Source: Bradyrhizobium sp. OK095
Lineage (GTDB): Bacteria; Pseudomonadota; Alphaproteobacteria; Rhizobiales; Xanthobacteraceae
Assembly: GCF_900109945.1 (NCBI RefSeq)
Contig: NZ_FOBX01000001.1
Coordinates: 558,001-622,000, forward strand
Direction: 5' to 3'
DNA length: 64,000 nt
Shown: in pieces, positions 9,806 to 20,300 of the stretch
Layout: the number at the start of each line of letters is the position of its first letter
How positions within the stretch are numbered: the stretch's first letter is position 1
Translations under genes and position numbers: made by a program
The notes under the pieces: model-generated
Told to the model about the DNA's origin: nothing
Databases searched by the model: none
What the model saw: the letters and a program-made list of their open reading frames with translations, nothing else

Positions 9806-12177
9806 GCGCGCCGCTGACCTCGCTCGACCGCCCGAACTCCTATATCGGCCGCTCCGTGCCTCGCCCGAACGCCAAGCGGCTGTTGGCCGGGCGGGGACGC
9901 TATGTCAGCGATCTCCGGTTGCCGCGCATGCTCTATGCCGCGTTCCTGCGCAGCCCACATGCGCATGCCAAAATCGTCTCGATCAATACCGATGAGGCGC
10001 GTAAGCTCGAAGGCGTGCACCTCGTCGCGATCGGTGCTGACCTCGCCAAGATCTGCACGCCCTGGACCGGCACGCTCGATCACTTCAAGGGCATGATTTC
10101 TGCGCCGCAATTGCCGTTGCCGCTGGATCGCGTGGTCTGGGCCGGGCAGGCGGTGGTCGCCGTCGTTGCCGAGAGCCGCGCGATCGCGGAAGACGCGCTG
10201 GAGCTGATCGAGGTCGACTACGAGGACCTTCCTCTCGTTGTCGATATCGACAGTGCGCGCGCCGCTGGCGGGCCGGTGATCAACCCCGGCAGCACCAACA
10301 ACATTTGCTTCCGCGCCCAGCTCGACAATGGCGCCGTTGACGACGCCTTTGCGCATGCCGCCCACGTGGTGGAAGAAGAATTCTCCTTCGGTCGCCACAC
10401 CGCGGTGACGCTGGAGCCGCGCGCCATTGTCGCGGACTATGATCCCGCCGCCGGCGCGCTCACTGTGCATCATGCTACGCAGACGCCGTACCAGTTCCAG
10501 GACCTTTATTCCCGCCATTACGGCATTGCCGAGGCGCACGTCCGTGTGGTCGCGACGGACATCGGTGGCTCCTTCGGGATGAAGCTGCATGTCTATCACG
10601 AGGATATGGCGGTGGTCGGTCTCTCGATCCTGCTCGGGCGTCCCGTCAAATACGTCGCCGACCGCATCGAGTCCTTTGTCTCCGACATCCACGCCCGCGA
10701 CCATCGCGTCCGCGCGCGCATGGCGCTGGACGCCAAGGGCGAGATTTTGGCGATGGATGTCCGCGACCTGACCGCGATCGGAGCGTTCTCGACCTATCCG
10801 CGCACCAGCGTGGTCGAAGGCAATCAGGTGATCCGCCTGATGGGCGCGCCCTATCGCTTCAAGAACTACCGCGCCACGCTGGAGGTGATCTTTCAGAACA
10901 AGGTGCAGACCAGCCAGTATCGCGCTGTGGGGCATCCCATCGCCTGCGCGGTCACCGAGCGGCTGGTCGACATGGCCGCGGCCAAGGTCGGCCTCGATCC
11001 CTTCTCCATCCGCGCGCAGAACGTCATCGCCGACGATGCCTATCCGCAGACCTCGCCGACCGGCTACCGCTTCGAGGCGCTGTCGCATCAGGCCTGCCTG
11101 AAGCGCCTGCATGAGTTGATGGACTATGACGGCTTGCGCGCCGAGCAGGCAGACTTGCGCAAGCGCGGCGTCTATCGCGGCATCGGCATAGCGGCCTTTG
11201 TCGAGATCACCAATCCGAGCCCGGCCTTCTATGGCGTCGGCGGCGCGCGCATCTCCTCGCAGGACGGCGCTATCCTCAGCGTGACGCCGTCGGGCGAAGT
11301 GCGTTGCCTGATTTCGGTCACCGAGCAGGGGCAGGGCACCGAGGCGATCATCAGCCAGATCGTCGCCGATCAGCTTGGCATCGCGCAGGAGCACGTCAAG
11401 GTCATCACCGGCGATACCGAGGTGACCCCGCATGGCGGCGCGACCTGGGCCTGCCGTGGCGCCGGCATCGGCGGCGAGACTGCGCTGCAGGCAACCCGTG
11501 CCCTCAAGCGCAACATCCTGGAGATCGCCGCGCTGATCCTCCAGGAGCAACCGTCGGCGCTCGACATCATCAATGGCGAGATCGTCGACGCGGGCACGCG
11601 GAACCAGCGGATACCGATCTCCGAGATCGCGCGCATCGCTTATTTTCGCTCCGACACGTTGCCGCCCGGGACGCAGGCGCAGCTCACCGTCAGCCATCAC
11701 TTCGCGCCGCAGGGCTATCCCTTCGCCTTTACCAACGGCATCCAGGGCTGCTCGCTGGAGGTCGACGTCGAGACCGGCTTCGTCAAGGTGCTGAAGCACT
11801 TCATCGTCGAGGATTGCGGCCGGATCATCAATCCGATGCTGGTGGACGAGCAACTCCGCGGCGGCATCGTGCAGGGGCTGGGCGCAGCGCTGTTCGAGGA
11901 ATGCCGCTACAGCGAGACCGGCCAGCTCGTGAACGGCTCACTCGCCGACTATCTCGTTCCGATGGCGATGGAGATGCCTGATATCGTCATCGCCCATGTC
12001 GAGACCCCGACCGCCGACACCGTGCTCGGTGCCAAGGGGGTCGGCGAGGCCGGCACGGCTGCTGCGTCGGCTTGCGTGCTCAATGCCGTCAACGACGCGC
12101 TCACGCCGTTCGACGCGACGATCAACTCTATTCCGATCACGCCGATAAAAATCCTGAAAGCTCTGAAGCGTTTCTAG
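9802..12177 (+). CDS. Molybdenum hydroxylase large subunit (xanthine dehydrogenase/aldehyde oxidase family)
   Basis: A 791-residue catalytic subunit binding the molybdopterin-cytosine cofactor. It starts with SYIGRSVPRPNAKRLLAGRG, typical of the family, and has DIGGSFGMK, TEQGQGTEAII and the late GVGEAGTAAA motif carrying the base-catalyst Glu. The loop reads TSQYRAVGHP and not the CO-dehydrogenase AYRCSFR, so it is not an aerobic CO dehydrogenase. Aldehyde, purine or N-heterocycle hydroxylation are all possible. The binding-protein gene 23 nt downstream suggests its substrate is imported by the LIV-type system. Confidence 0.92.
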   Translation: MSAPLTSLDRPNSYIGRSVPRPNAKRLLAGRGRYVSDLRLPRMLYAAFLRSPHAHAKIVSINTDEARKLEGVHLVAIGADLAKICTPWTGTLDHFKGMISAPQLPLPLDRVVWAGQAVVAVVAESRAIAEDALELIEVDYEDLPLVVDIDSARAAGGPVINPGSTNNICFRAQLDNGAVDDAFAHAAHVVEEEFSFGRHTAVTLEPRAIVADYDPAAGALTVHHATQTPYQFQDLYSRHYGIAEAHVRVVATDIGGSFGMKLHVYHEDMAVVGLSILLGRPVKYVADRIESFVSDIHARDHRVRARMALDAKGEILAMDVRDLTAIGAFSTYPRTSVVEGNQVIRLMGAPYRFKNYRATLEVIFQNKVQTSQYRAVGHPIACAVTERLVDMAAAKVGLDPFSIRAQNVIADDAYPQTSPTGYRFEALSHQACLKRLHELMDYDGLRAEQADLRKRGVYRGIGIAAFVEITNPSPAFYGVGGARISSQDGAILSVTPSGEVRCLISVTEQGQGTEAIISQIVADQLGIAQEHVKVITGDTEVTPHGGATWACRGAGIGGETALQATRALKRNILEIAALILQEQPSALDIINGEIVDAGTRNQRIPISEIARIAYFRSDTLPPGTQAQLTVSHHFAPQGYPFAFTNGIQGCSLEVDVETGFVKVLKHFIVEDCGRIINPMLVDEQLRGGIVQGLGAALFEECRYSETGQLVNGSLADYLVPMAMEMPDIVIAHVETPTADTVLGAKGVGEAGTAAASACVLNAVNDALTPFDATINSIPITPIKILKALKRF

Positions 12178-12200
12178 AAAAAAGACAGTTGGAGGACATC

Positions 12201-13442
12201 ATGCCCAAATCCGGTTCGACCCCGAAAATTACCCGCCGCACCGCGCTCGCCGGCCTCTCGGCAAGCGCGGCCCTGCTCGCCATGCCCCGGCTCGGCCGCG
12301 CCGCGGACGAGACGATCCGTATTGGCTTTCCGACCCCGCTCACCGGTCCGTTCGCAGCCGAAGCGCGCGACCAGGTCAAATGCGCCGAGCTCGCTGTAAA
12401 ACTCGTCAACGACAAGGGCGGCATTGGCGGTCGCAAGGTCGAACTGCTGGTGCGTGACGACAAGCTCAATGCCGGCGAGGCCGCCACCCGCACGCTGGAG
12501 CTGATCGAGAAGGACAAGGTTCATGCCGTCGTCGGCGCGCTCTCCAGCGCCGTGCAGCTCGCAGTCAACGAGGTCACCCGCGCCCGCGGCGTGATCTACG
12601 TTTCGATCAGCCAGTCCGATACCATCAATGAGGCCAAGGACTTCAGCAAATACACCTTTCACGAGGCGCTGAACCCGCACATGACGACCGCAGCGGTGGC
12701 GCGGCAGACCCTGAAGAAGGGCATGAAGGTCGCGCACCTTGTGGCGGACTATGCCTATGGCCATGAAATGCTGCGCGGCTTCAAGCGTGCGCAGGCGGCG
12801 ATCGGCGCGGACAATGTCGGCGAGATCCTGCATCCGTTTGGTGCGGCGGACTACTCCACCTTCATGCCGCGCCTGATGTCGATGCGGCCGGACGTGCTCT
12901 GCATCTCGAATTTCGGCCGTGACCAGGCCAATGCGATCAAGCAAGCCGTGGATTTCGGCGTTAAGCAGCAGATGAAGATCGTCGTGCCCGTCATCCTGCA
13001 CAACCAGCGCCTCGCGGTCGGCCCCGACGTGTTCGAGGGCGTGGTCGGCGGCGCCAATTATTATTGGGGCTTGGAGACGCAGGGCAAGTCGGCCGCCGCC
13101 TTCAACGCGGCGTTCAAGGCCGCCAATGGCGGCGCGATCCCGACGGACTATGGCGCTTACGGCTATTCCGGTGTCGGCTCCTTGCTGGCAGCCATGCAGA
13201 CCGCCGGCGGTACCGACACCGACAAGGTCGTCGATGCGCTGGAGAAGCTGCAATATGATCTGACCAAGGGCCCGCAGCATTACCGAAAATGCGACCACCA
13301 GTCGGTGCAGTCTGTGCTGGTGCTGGAGTCCAAGAAGAAGTCGGCTATGGCGAACGACAACGATCTGTTCGCCATCCTCGCCAACGATTCGGGTTCCGAC
13401 GACATGCTGCGCAGTTGCAGCGAGCTCGGCCACGCGACCTGA
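12201..13442 (+). CDS. LIV-type ABC transporter periplasmic binding protein (Tat-type signal)
   Basis: A 413-residue type I periplasmic binding protein (Peripla_BP_6). TRRTALAGLSASAALLAMP resembles a Tat signal with a twin-Arg. The mature part begins ETIRIGFPTPLTGPFA and has NDKGGIGGRKVELLVRDD, the usual family signature. GGAGG lies 5 nt before the ATG. It is first of five consecutive importer genes and directly follows the molybdenum hydroxylase. The LIV family takes up amino acids but also amides, aromatics and other carbon sources, so the substrate stays open. Confidence 0.92.
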   Translation: MPKSGSTPKITRRTALAGLSASAALLAMPRLGRAADETIRIGFPTPLTGPFAAEARDQVKCAELAVKLVNDKGGIGGRKVELLVRDDKLNAGEAATRTLELIEKDKVHAVVGALSSAVQLAVNEVTRARGVIYVSISQSDTINEAKDFSKYTFHEALNPHMTTAAVARQTLKKGMKVAHLVADYAYGHEMLRGFKRAQAAIGADNVGEILHPFGAADYSTFMPRLMSMRPDVLCISNFGRDQANAIKQAVDFGVKQQMKIVVPVILHNQRLAVGPDVFEGVVGGANYYWGLETQGKSAAAFNAAFKAANGGAIPTDYGAYGYSGVGSLLAAMQTAGGTDTDKVVDALEKLQYDLTKGPQHYRKCDHQSVQSVLVLESKKKSAMANDNDLFAILANDSGSDDMLRSCSELGHAT

Positions 13443-13452
13443 AGCCTGGCCG

Positions 13453-14328
13453 ATGGACTTGTCGCTGATCATCATGCAGCTTCTCTCCGGGATCGCCCTT
13501 GGGGCGGTCCTGGTCATCACTGCGCTTGGACTGACGATCGTGTTCGGCATGCTCGGGGTGGTGAATTTCGCCCACGGCGCGCTGTTCATGATCGGGGCTT
13601 ATGCGGGGCTGTATCTGGCGTCGCTCACCGGAAGTTTCTGGTGGGGATTACTGCTGGCTCCCATCTTGATCGGCGCCTTCGGCATGTTGATCGAGCTCGT
13701 GCTGATCCGCAGACTCTATGGCCGCTCGATCGACGATCCGCTGCTGCTCACCTTCGGTCTCAGCTACATCCTGGTCGAGGGCGTGCGCATCGTGTTCGGA
13801 AGCGACGGCATTCCGTTTCCGACGCCGCCGCAACTGATTGGCGTGCTCGATCTCGGCGTCGGCTTCTTCCCGCGCTATCGGCTCTTCGTCATCGGGCTGG
13901 TGGCGGTGGTGCTGGTGGTGCTCTGGTTGGCGCTAGAGAAGACCCGCATCGGCTTGATCGTCCGCGCTGGCGCGCGCGACCCCACCATCATGCAGGTGCT
14001 CGGTATCGATATTGGCCGGGTCTGGCTCGCGATCTTCGGCCTCGGCGTTGGTCTCGCCGCACTTGGCGGTGTGCTCGCGGGGCCCATGCGCAGCGTCAAC
14101 CCGGAAATGGGTTCGCTGGTGCTAGCCGAAGCCTTCGTCGTGACCGTGATCGGCGGCCTCGGCTCGATCGTTGGTGCGGTCGTGGCCGGCCTCATGGTCG
14201 GCATTTCCATCAGCCTGGTAGCGCTGTTTGCGCCTGAGATGGCGACCATCGTCATGTTCGCGCTGATGGCAGTGGTGCTGCTGATCCGCCCGCAAGGCCT
14301 GTTCGGCGTGAGAGGGAGGACCGCGTGA
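13453..14328 (+). CDS. LIV-type ABC permease, LivH-like
   Basis: A 291-residue inner-membrane permease with about eight hydrophobic helices. The N-terminal region includes LTIVFGMLGVVNFAHGALFM, the diagnostic LivH motif, and the C-terminal part EAFVVTVIGGLGSIVGAVVAG is also typical. It forms the translocation pore with the LivM-like protein. The stop overlaps the next gene's GTG start by 4 nt. Confidence 0.95.
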   Translation: MDLSLIIMQLLSGIALGAVLVITALGLTIVFGMLGVVNFAHGALFMIGAYAGLYLASLTGSFWWGLLLAPILIGAFGMLIELVLIRRLYGRSIDDPLLLTFGLSYILVEGVRIVFGSDGIPFPTPPQLIGVLDLGVGFFPRYRLFVIGLVAVVLVVLWLALEKTRIGLIVRAGARDPTIMQVLGIDIGRVWLAIFGLGVGLAALGGVLAGPMRSVNPEMGSLVLAEAFVVTVIGGLGSIVGAVVAGLMVGISISLVALFAPEMATIVMFALMAVVLLIRPQGLFGVRGRTA

Positions 14329-15323
14329 CGTCACCATCGAGCGGCGAAGCGGTCGCCAAACCCGCGTCCAGCGGTCTCGGCTGGCTTCTCGAGCAGCGTG
14401 TGCTGTTGTCCATCGCAGTGCTGGCCGTGCTGCCCTGGCTGTTGCCGTCGCAGGCGTTGGCCGTCAACGTCCTGATCTACGGCGTCGTGGTGATGGGCTA
14501 CAATCTGCTGTTCGGCTACACCGGGCTGTTGTCGTTCGGCCAGGCCGCGTTCTTCGGCGCCGGCGCCTACTTTACCGGTATCGCGATCGGCCGCTATGGC
14601 GTGCCCTGGTTTGCGGCGGTGCCGATCGCAGTGCTGCTCAGCACCTGCCTTGCGGCTCTGATCGGAATCGTCTCGACGCGTACCCGCGGCATCTATTTCT
14701 CCATGGTGACGCTCGCGCTGGCCCAGTTGGTCTATTACGTCGCGCTTCAGGCGTCGTCCTTCACCGGCGGCGAAAACGGCCTGCGCGGTTTCACCGTCGA
14801 TCGCATCAGCCTGTTCGGCCTTCAGGTCAATTTCCTCGACCCCGTCAACAAATACTACGTGCTGATGGCCTTCGCAGCGCTGGCGATGTGGTTCCAGTCG
14901 CGCATCCTGAACTCGCCGTTCGGTGCGGTCATCGAGGCCATCCGCGAGAACGAGCAGCGGGCGCGCGCCTGCGGCTATAACGTCGAGCGCAGCAAGTTGA
15001 TCGTGTTCATGCTGTCGGGGGCGATCTCCTCGCTCGGCGGCTGCATGCTTGCGCTGCACCTGTCGATCGTGCCGCTGGACATCCTGCACTATCAGACCTC
15101 CGGCATGATCGTGATGATGGTGCTGCTCGGCGGTGCCCGCAGCTTTTTCGGCCCCTTTGTCGGTGCGGCGACCTTCCTGATCCTGGAGGACGTCATCTCG
15201 GTCTGGACCTCGCACTGGCAACTCGTCGTCGGCACGATCTTCGTGCTGTTCGTGCTGTTCCTGCCCAAGGGCATCTGGGGAACGCTGCTGGACACGCTGC
15301 GAGTCGGAAAGGCGCGGCCATGA
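14325..15323 (+). CDS. LIV-type ABC permease, LivM-like
   Basis: A 332-residue multi-helix permease, GTG start in a GTGA overlap with the previous gene. LivM hallmarks: VVMGYNLLFGYTGLLSFGQA, RTRGIYFSMVTLALAQ and AIRENEQRARACGYNV, the last being the cytoplasmic loop that contacts the ATPases. It overlaps the following ATPase gene by 4 nt. Confidence 0.95.
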   Translation: MTSPSSGEAVAKPASSGLGWLLEQRVLLSIAVLAVLPWLLPSQALAVNVLIYGVVVMGYNLLFGYTGLLSFGQAAFFGAGAYFTGIAIGRYGVPWFAAVPIAVLLSTCLAALIGIVSTRTRGIYFSMVTLALAQLVYYVALQASSFTGGENGLRGFTVDRISLFGLQVNFLDPVNKYYVLMAFAALAMWFQSRILNSPFGAVIEAIRENEQRARACGYNVERSKLIVFMLSGAISSLGGCMLALHLSIVPLDILHYQTSGMIVMMVLLGGARSFFGPFVGAATFLILEDVISVWTSHWQLVVGTIFVLFVLFLPKGIWGTLLDTLRVGKARP

Positions 15324-16075
15324 GCGGCGAATTGCTTCGCGCCGAGGGAATCGGCAAGCACTTTGGCGGCTTCGTCGCGCTCGAAGGCATCACAATGTCC
15401 TTTGCGGCGGGACAGCTCACCTCGATCATCGGGCCGAACGGCGCCGGCAAGAGCACGTTCTTCAATATCCTCTCTGGCGCGCTGACGCCGACGTCGGGCA
15501 AGCTGCACTTCAGAGGACGCGAGCTGAACGGCCTGCCGCAGCACCGCTTCGTGCATCAGGGCATCTCGCGCTCCTACCAGATCACGAACATTTTTCCGGA
15601 CCTCTCCGTCCATGAGAACGTGCGCGTCGCGGCGCAAGCGCTGACCGTGAGCTACGATATCTGGCGCAATCGTGCCCGGCTGACTGAGCTGATTGCGCGC
15701 GCCGATACAGCGTTAGAGGCTGTCGGGCTGCTCGCCAAGCGCGGCGAGCTGGCAAAATTCCTGTCGCATGGTCAGCAGCGTGCGCTGGAGATTGCGATTG
15801 CGCTGGTCTCGGAGCCTGAGTTGCTCCTGCTCGATGAGCCGACCGCGGGCATGGGGCCGGAAGAGACCAAGGACATGGTCGCGCTGCTCGAGCGGCTCGC
15901 CGAGAAGCGCACCGTGCTGTTGGTGGAGCACAAGATGAAGATGGTGCTGGGCCTGTCCAAACGCGTCGTGGTGCTGCACCACGGCCGCTTGCTGGCGGAC
16001 GGTGCGCCCGATGAGATCAGGAGCAACCCCGAAGTCCGCCGGGTCTATCTCGGACAGAGTGAAGGCTATGGTTGA
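15320..16075 (+). CDS. LIV-type ABC ATPase, LivG-like
   Basis: A 251-residue nucleotide-binding protein. Walker A is GPNGAGKST near residue 38, the signature region is LSHGQQRALEIA in place of LSGGQ, and Walker B is LLLLDEPTAGM. The LivG-specific insert with ISRSYQITNIFPDLSVHENV is present. It pairs with the LivF-like ATPase to drive import. The 3' end overlaps the next gene by 8 nt. Confidence 0.95.
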   Translation: MSGELLRAEGIGKHFGGFVALEGITMSFAAGQLTSIIGPNGAGKSTFFNILSGALTPTSGKLHFRGRELNGLPQHRFVHQGISRSYQITNIFPDLSVHENVRVAAQALTVSYDIWRNRARLTELIARADTALEAVGLLAKRGELAKFLSHGQQRALEIAIALVSEPELLLLDEPTAGMGPEETKDMVALLERLAEKRTVLLVEHKMKMVLGLSKRVVVLHHGRLLADGAPDEIRSNPEVRRVYLGQSEGYG

Positions 16076-16787
16076 GACCGCGCTGCTCGAAATCAACGAC
16101 CTCCATGCCTGGTATGGCGCGAGCCATATCCTCCACGGCATCTCTCTGCACGTGAACCCGGGCGAGGTGGTCGCGCTCGTCGGTCGCAACGGCGCCGGGA
16201 AGACCACCACTCTGCGGGCCGTGATGGGGCTGATGCCGAAGGCGAAGGGCCGCGTGTGCTTTGCGGGCCAGGAGTTGTTGCCGCTCCGTGCCCATCAGCG
16301 GTTCCATCTTGGCCTTGCTTACGTGCCCGAAGAGCGCCGCATCGTCCCTGGCCTATCCGTGCGCGAGAACCTTCGCCTCGGACTCGTCGCGGCCGGAAGC
16401 GGGATCGAGGAGCGCGCCGCGATCGACGAGATCGCCGAGACGTTTCCGCGCCTGAAGGAGCGGCTCGATCAGGAGGGCGTGACCCTTTCGGGTGGCGAGC
16501 AGCAGATGCTGGCGATTGCGCGTGCGCTGATCGCCAAGCCAAAGATGATCCTGCTCGACGAGCCTTCGGAAGGCATCATGCCGGTTCTGGTCGAAGAGAT
16601 GGGCGTGCTGTTCCGCCGCCTGCGCGACGAGGGCAAGACGTTGCTGCTGGTCGAGCAGAACGTCGAATGGGCCTTGCGGCTCGCCGACCGCGCCGTGATC
16701 ATCGACCAGGGCGAGGTGGTGCATCAGAGCAGCGCCGCGGCGCTGTTGGCGGACAAGGACATTCAGGAGCGCTACTGCGCGGTGTGA
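16068..16787 (+). CDS. LIV-type ABC ATPase, LivF-like
   Basis: A 239-residue ATPase with Walker A GRNGAGKTT, signature LSGGEQQMLAIARAL and Walker B MILLDEPSEGIMP; the GIMP ending is typical of LivF. The ATG at 16068 lies within the end of the LivG-like gene. It ends the plus-strand operon 33 nt before the convergent stop of the last eCIS gene. No obvious hairpin terminator lies between them. Confidence 0.94.
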   Translation: MVETALLEINDLHAWYGASHILHGISLHVNPGEVVALVGRNGAGKTTTLRAVMGLMPKAKGRVCFAGQELLPLRAHQRFHLGLAYVPEERRIVPGLSVRENLRLGLVAAGSGIEERAAIDEIAETFPRLKERLDQEGVTLSGGEQQMLAIARALIAKPKMILLDEPSEGIMPVLVEEMGVLFRRLRDEGKTLLLVEQNVEWALRLADRAVIIDQGEVVHQSSAAALLADKDIQERYCAV

Positions 16788-16820
16788 CGGTCGATCTATC
16801 AGCGGTCTCGTCGAAGCGGA

Positions 16821-17342
16821 TCATCCAAAGGTCTTGCCGAGCTCGTTGAGCTTTGCGATCGCGGCCCTGCCGACATCGGTGATGTTCTTCTCCGCGCGTG
16901 CGGCCAGCTCGCGATCGACCTCAAAGCCCTTCCTGACGGCATCGACGCCCTCGCGGATCTGGGGGCCGATAGTGGGGTCGCTGATCGCTTTCTTGACTGC
17001 GCCGTCGTCGAACGCTTTCACCGTCTGGTCCTGATCCGCGAGGCGCGCGCTGTTGCCAGCCGAGGTCTCCTCGAGCGCGAGCCGAAGCGCCTGATCCAGG
17101 AGATCCTGTAAGGCTGCGAGCGGGCCTTCGGTGGCCGAGTTGGTCGTGCTGACCTTGAAGCCCGGTGCATCCGGCACGAACAGCACGGTGCCGCGCGCGA
17201 GCTTATTGAGGTCGGCGTGCGGATTGGCCTCTTGCAACGCCTTCAATGCGGCTTCGCTGCGGACCTGGCTCAGATTGGCGAGCAGCAGCTTCTCGCTGAG
17301 GGCCTTGAGCTTTGTCTCGTCTCCGACAATGAACGTGCGCAT
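16821..17342 (-). CDS. Hypothetical LysM-like eCIS-associated protein (last gene of cluster)
   Basis: A 173-residue protein starting at the ATG at 17342; the longer open frame extends into the beta-helix gene and is rejected. Residues 1-60 resemble a short LysM-like tail module (ALKALQEANPHADLNKLARG then VLFVPD). The rest is predicted helical and charged, ending in alternating Ala/Lys/Glu helices. It is 17 nt downstream of the DUF6519 gene, so it belongs to the eCIS operon. A baseplate-periphery or cap role is a guess from the LysM-like part. Confidence 0.72.
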   Translation of the reverse strand: MRTFIVGDETKLKALSEKLLLANLSQVRSEAALKALQEANPHADLNKLARGTVLFVPDAPGFKVSTTNSATEGPLAALQDLLDQALRLALEETSAGNSARLADQDQTVKAFDDGAVKKAISDPTIGPQIREGVDAVRKGFEVDRELAARAEKNITDVGRAAIAKLNELGKTFG

Positions 17343-17359
17343 CAAAATATCTCCCAGAA

Positions 17360-20300
17360 CTATCCAATCACATTGAGTGGCGCCCACGGCGTGCTGGCAA
17401 TGCCGCCGGGGGTAATGATGTTGCCGGTGGTGATGTTGCCGAGCACGGTCATCGCGCGCGCGTTGGCGAGGCGAATCGAGATCTCGCCGCCGCGCACTCG
17501 GTTCGTGCTGATGATGGCGATCGCGCTCTCCAGCGACACGGCGATGCTCTTGGTGCTGGCTTCGACCCGGTTGTCGTTGAACAGGCATTCCTGGCCGGCC
17601 ACGACCAGCACGGCGGGGGCGGGACCGCGTGCGGAGAGCATGTTGCCGATGATGCTGGCGCGCGCGCCTTCGGTGTCGTCGGCGGCGAGACTTGCCCTGA
17701 CGAACGCATAGTCTGCGCCGAGCGCGAGGATGCGTCCGTCGCCGAGCCGGATTGCGACCTTCTCGCCTGCTTGTCCGAATGGCACTCTTGGATTGACCTC
17801 GGCCGTGGTCAGCGCGAACCAGTTGCCGGTCGAATCGTCGGGGGCTGGCGCGAGGTCGCGCTGCACGGTGTTATGGTTGACCTCGATCTGGGTCTGTGGC
17901 GCGCGCAGCATGATGCCGGCGCTGGTGCCGACAAAGCCCTTCGCGGGCGCGACCTCGACGATCTCGTTGCCGCTCACACGGGGACGGTTGACGCCGAAGG
18001 TGAGGACCCCGGCGCGCAACGCCGATTTCACCGCCGTAAGGCCAATCGCGCGAACCTGATTGCCGGCGATCGTGGCGCTGTCGGCGCGAATGACCTCGAT
18101 GCCGACCACGGTGCCATTGTCGCTCTCGGTAGCGGGTCCGATGTTGCGGATATGGTTGTTCTCGATCGAGACGGCAGCCGCATCTGTCGCGCCGCCGAGC
18201 AGGATGCCGGCGCCGCAGGTGTCGATCGCGTTCAGCTCGACGATCAGGTCCTGTGTGCCGGCGATGATCGTGATTCCGGCGGTGCCGAAGCCGTGGATCT
18301 GGTTGGCGAGGATGTGCGCGGTGGCGGTGCTGCGACGGTCGAGCCCGGGGATCAGCCTGATCCCGAAATGATCGCCGGGCGACCAGTTCCGCAACTGATT
18401 GCGCTCGATCCATAGCCCGGCCGCGGCACAGGCGATGCCATTGGCGGTGAGGTTGCAACTGTTGCCGTCGATCGCCAGCGACGCACCGGGAAGCGCAAGG
18501 CCCTGTGCCGCAATGGCGGTGTCGGTGCAGCCGATGATCTCGTTGTGTGCGATCCGCGTGGCGAGCAGATGCAGCACCTCGTCGGCGAAGGCGATGGCGC
18601 CGCGCTGGCACAGGAGCACATTCTCCTCGATCGTCACCGCGGCCGTCAGCAGGAAGCCGGCGCCGCCCTCCACGCCCTTCAACGCGCCGCCCGCAATCGC
18701 AACCGGCGCGAAGATCGCGTTCTCGGCCAGTTTCGTGCCGCCAATCACGCCGCGCAGCACCACCGCCGGGAGCTGTGCATTCTCGGTGCCGAGCGCCGCG
18801 ATGGCGAGCCGGGTCAGGTCAAGGCCGATGCAGGTCGAGACGTCGATCGTGGGATCGCGCGCGACCGAAATGATCGCGAGGTCCTCGATCGCGATCGCAA
18901 AGGAGTCCTGGATTGCGAAGGCACCGGTCGGGGCCACCAGCAGTGTCGCCGGGCCCTTGCCGACGATGCGGACCGATTTCGCCTGGTTGATCGTCACGGC
19001 TGCCTTCAGCACATAGATGCCCGGGCCAAGGCAGATCGTGCCGCCGGTCTCGCGCACCTTGTTGACGGCATCCTGGATGGTGAAGCTGCCGCTCTCGTGC
19101 TGCTCGACCGTGACGCAGGCGGTGCAGGCACAGTCGTGGCCTTCGCCTTGGGGCGGCCACGGGCGGCGGCAGTCGGTGACGCTCTCGGCACCGATATCCC
19201 AGATGCCGAGCCGCGCATAATGGTGATGGATGCCGCGCGGCGGGGCGCGGTCGAGCAACTCGACGCTGGCGTCCGCCGTGCGCGCGGCGAAAGCCCACCA
19301 GTCGCCGGCGCGAAAGCCCGCAGCCCCGGTTGAATCGAAGCTGACGGTGACGCCGTCCTCGAGCAGGATGGTCGTGCCCGCGGCGGGCACGTTGATCACG
19401 CCGGTCGATCCAGCGGCGTCGAGATCGCCGATCTGCACCGGCGTGCCGCTGGCGTCGGTCCGGAACACCTTTCCCTTTTGATCCCAGCGGCGCACCCGCA
19501 AATTGGTCTGTTTCGGCCAGTCGCTGTTGGGGAATCCCGGCGGCAGCATCAGGGCCGGCAGTGCAGGTGTGAAGCTGATGCGCCGGGTCGCCTCGGTAAC
19601 GGTGATGCGGCGCATCTCGCCGGCCTTTTGAGAAAACTCCCTGGCGTCGTCGAGGATCTCGACCCAGTCGCCGGTGTTGAAGCGCAGCACGTCATCCCGC
19701 CCGAGGCTGTCGAGTTCGAGCTCGGTGGTCGAGATCATGCTGGCGACGCGCGAGCCGATGCTGGCATTCTCGCGTGACCATTTGAAGGTCGCGGTGCCGC
19801 CGGGCTGGCCGGGGTCCTGGATCTCGACGCGGTAGAGCTGGTTCTCGAGGCCGCGGAAGCCGCCGGTCGGCGGCAGCTCGCAAGGGTCGGTCGTGGGTGC
19901 CGCATCAAACGTGCCCGTCGTGAGCACGCCGGTTGACGGTGCGATCACCGCATTCCAGCCTGGCATATCCTCGTCGGGCGTTGCGCAATCGGTGTTGCCG
20001 CCGGCGTCGGTGTCGAGCACACGCACCTGCCACACGGTCTGGAGCCGCGAGCTGGTTTCGACGCCGACGGCGATCTCGACCAGTTCAGGCCGCTCCAGAT
20101 AAGTCAGCTCGCGCTCCCAGACGTCGAGATAGACGAGATGGCGGCCGGCGGTCGGAAGCGGCGGCCGCACCGCGACCGGAAGATAGGGTTGCGTCTCGTA
20201 GGTGAGCTTGTCGGTGAAAACAGTCTCGGCCATGAGGTCGTCGAACAGGCGCTTGTCGGGATCGGGAAGGCCATGGTTCTCCGCGAGCAGGCCATCGACA

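Noticed and set aside
9736..11853. 705-codon minus-strand ORF opposite the Mo-hydroxylase large subunit
   Set aside because: Antisense shadow. The plus-strand gene has all family motifs; the minus frame gives low-complexity His/Arg/Asp-rich sequence.
9802..12177. Aerobic carbon-monoxide dehydrogenase large subunit
   Set aside because: The active-site loop reads QYRAVGHP and not AYRCSFR, so the CoxL Cys is absent.
12072..12200. N-terminal extension of the LIV binding protein into the Mo-hydroxylase gene
   Set aside because: The ATG at 12201 has GGAGG upstream and begins a Tat-like signal peptide. The extension lies inside the hydroxylase coding sequence.
17343..17588. N-terminal extension of the terminal LysM-like eCIS protein
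   Set aside because: The added 82 residues are Arg/His-rich and lie within the DUF6519 gene; ATG 17342 gives a sensible start.
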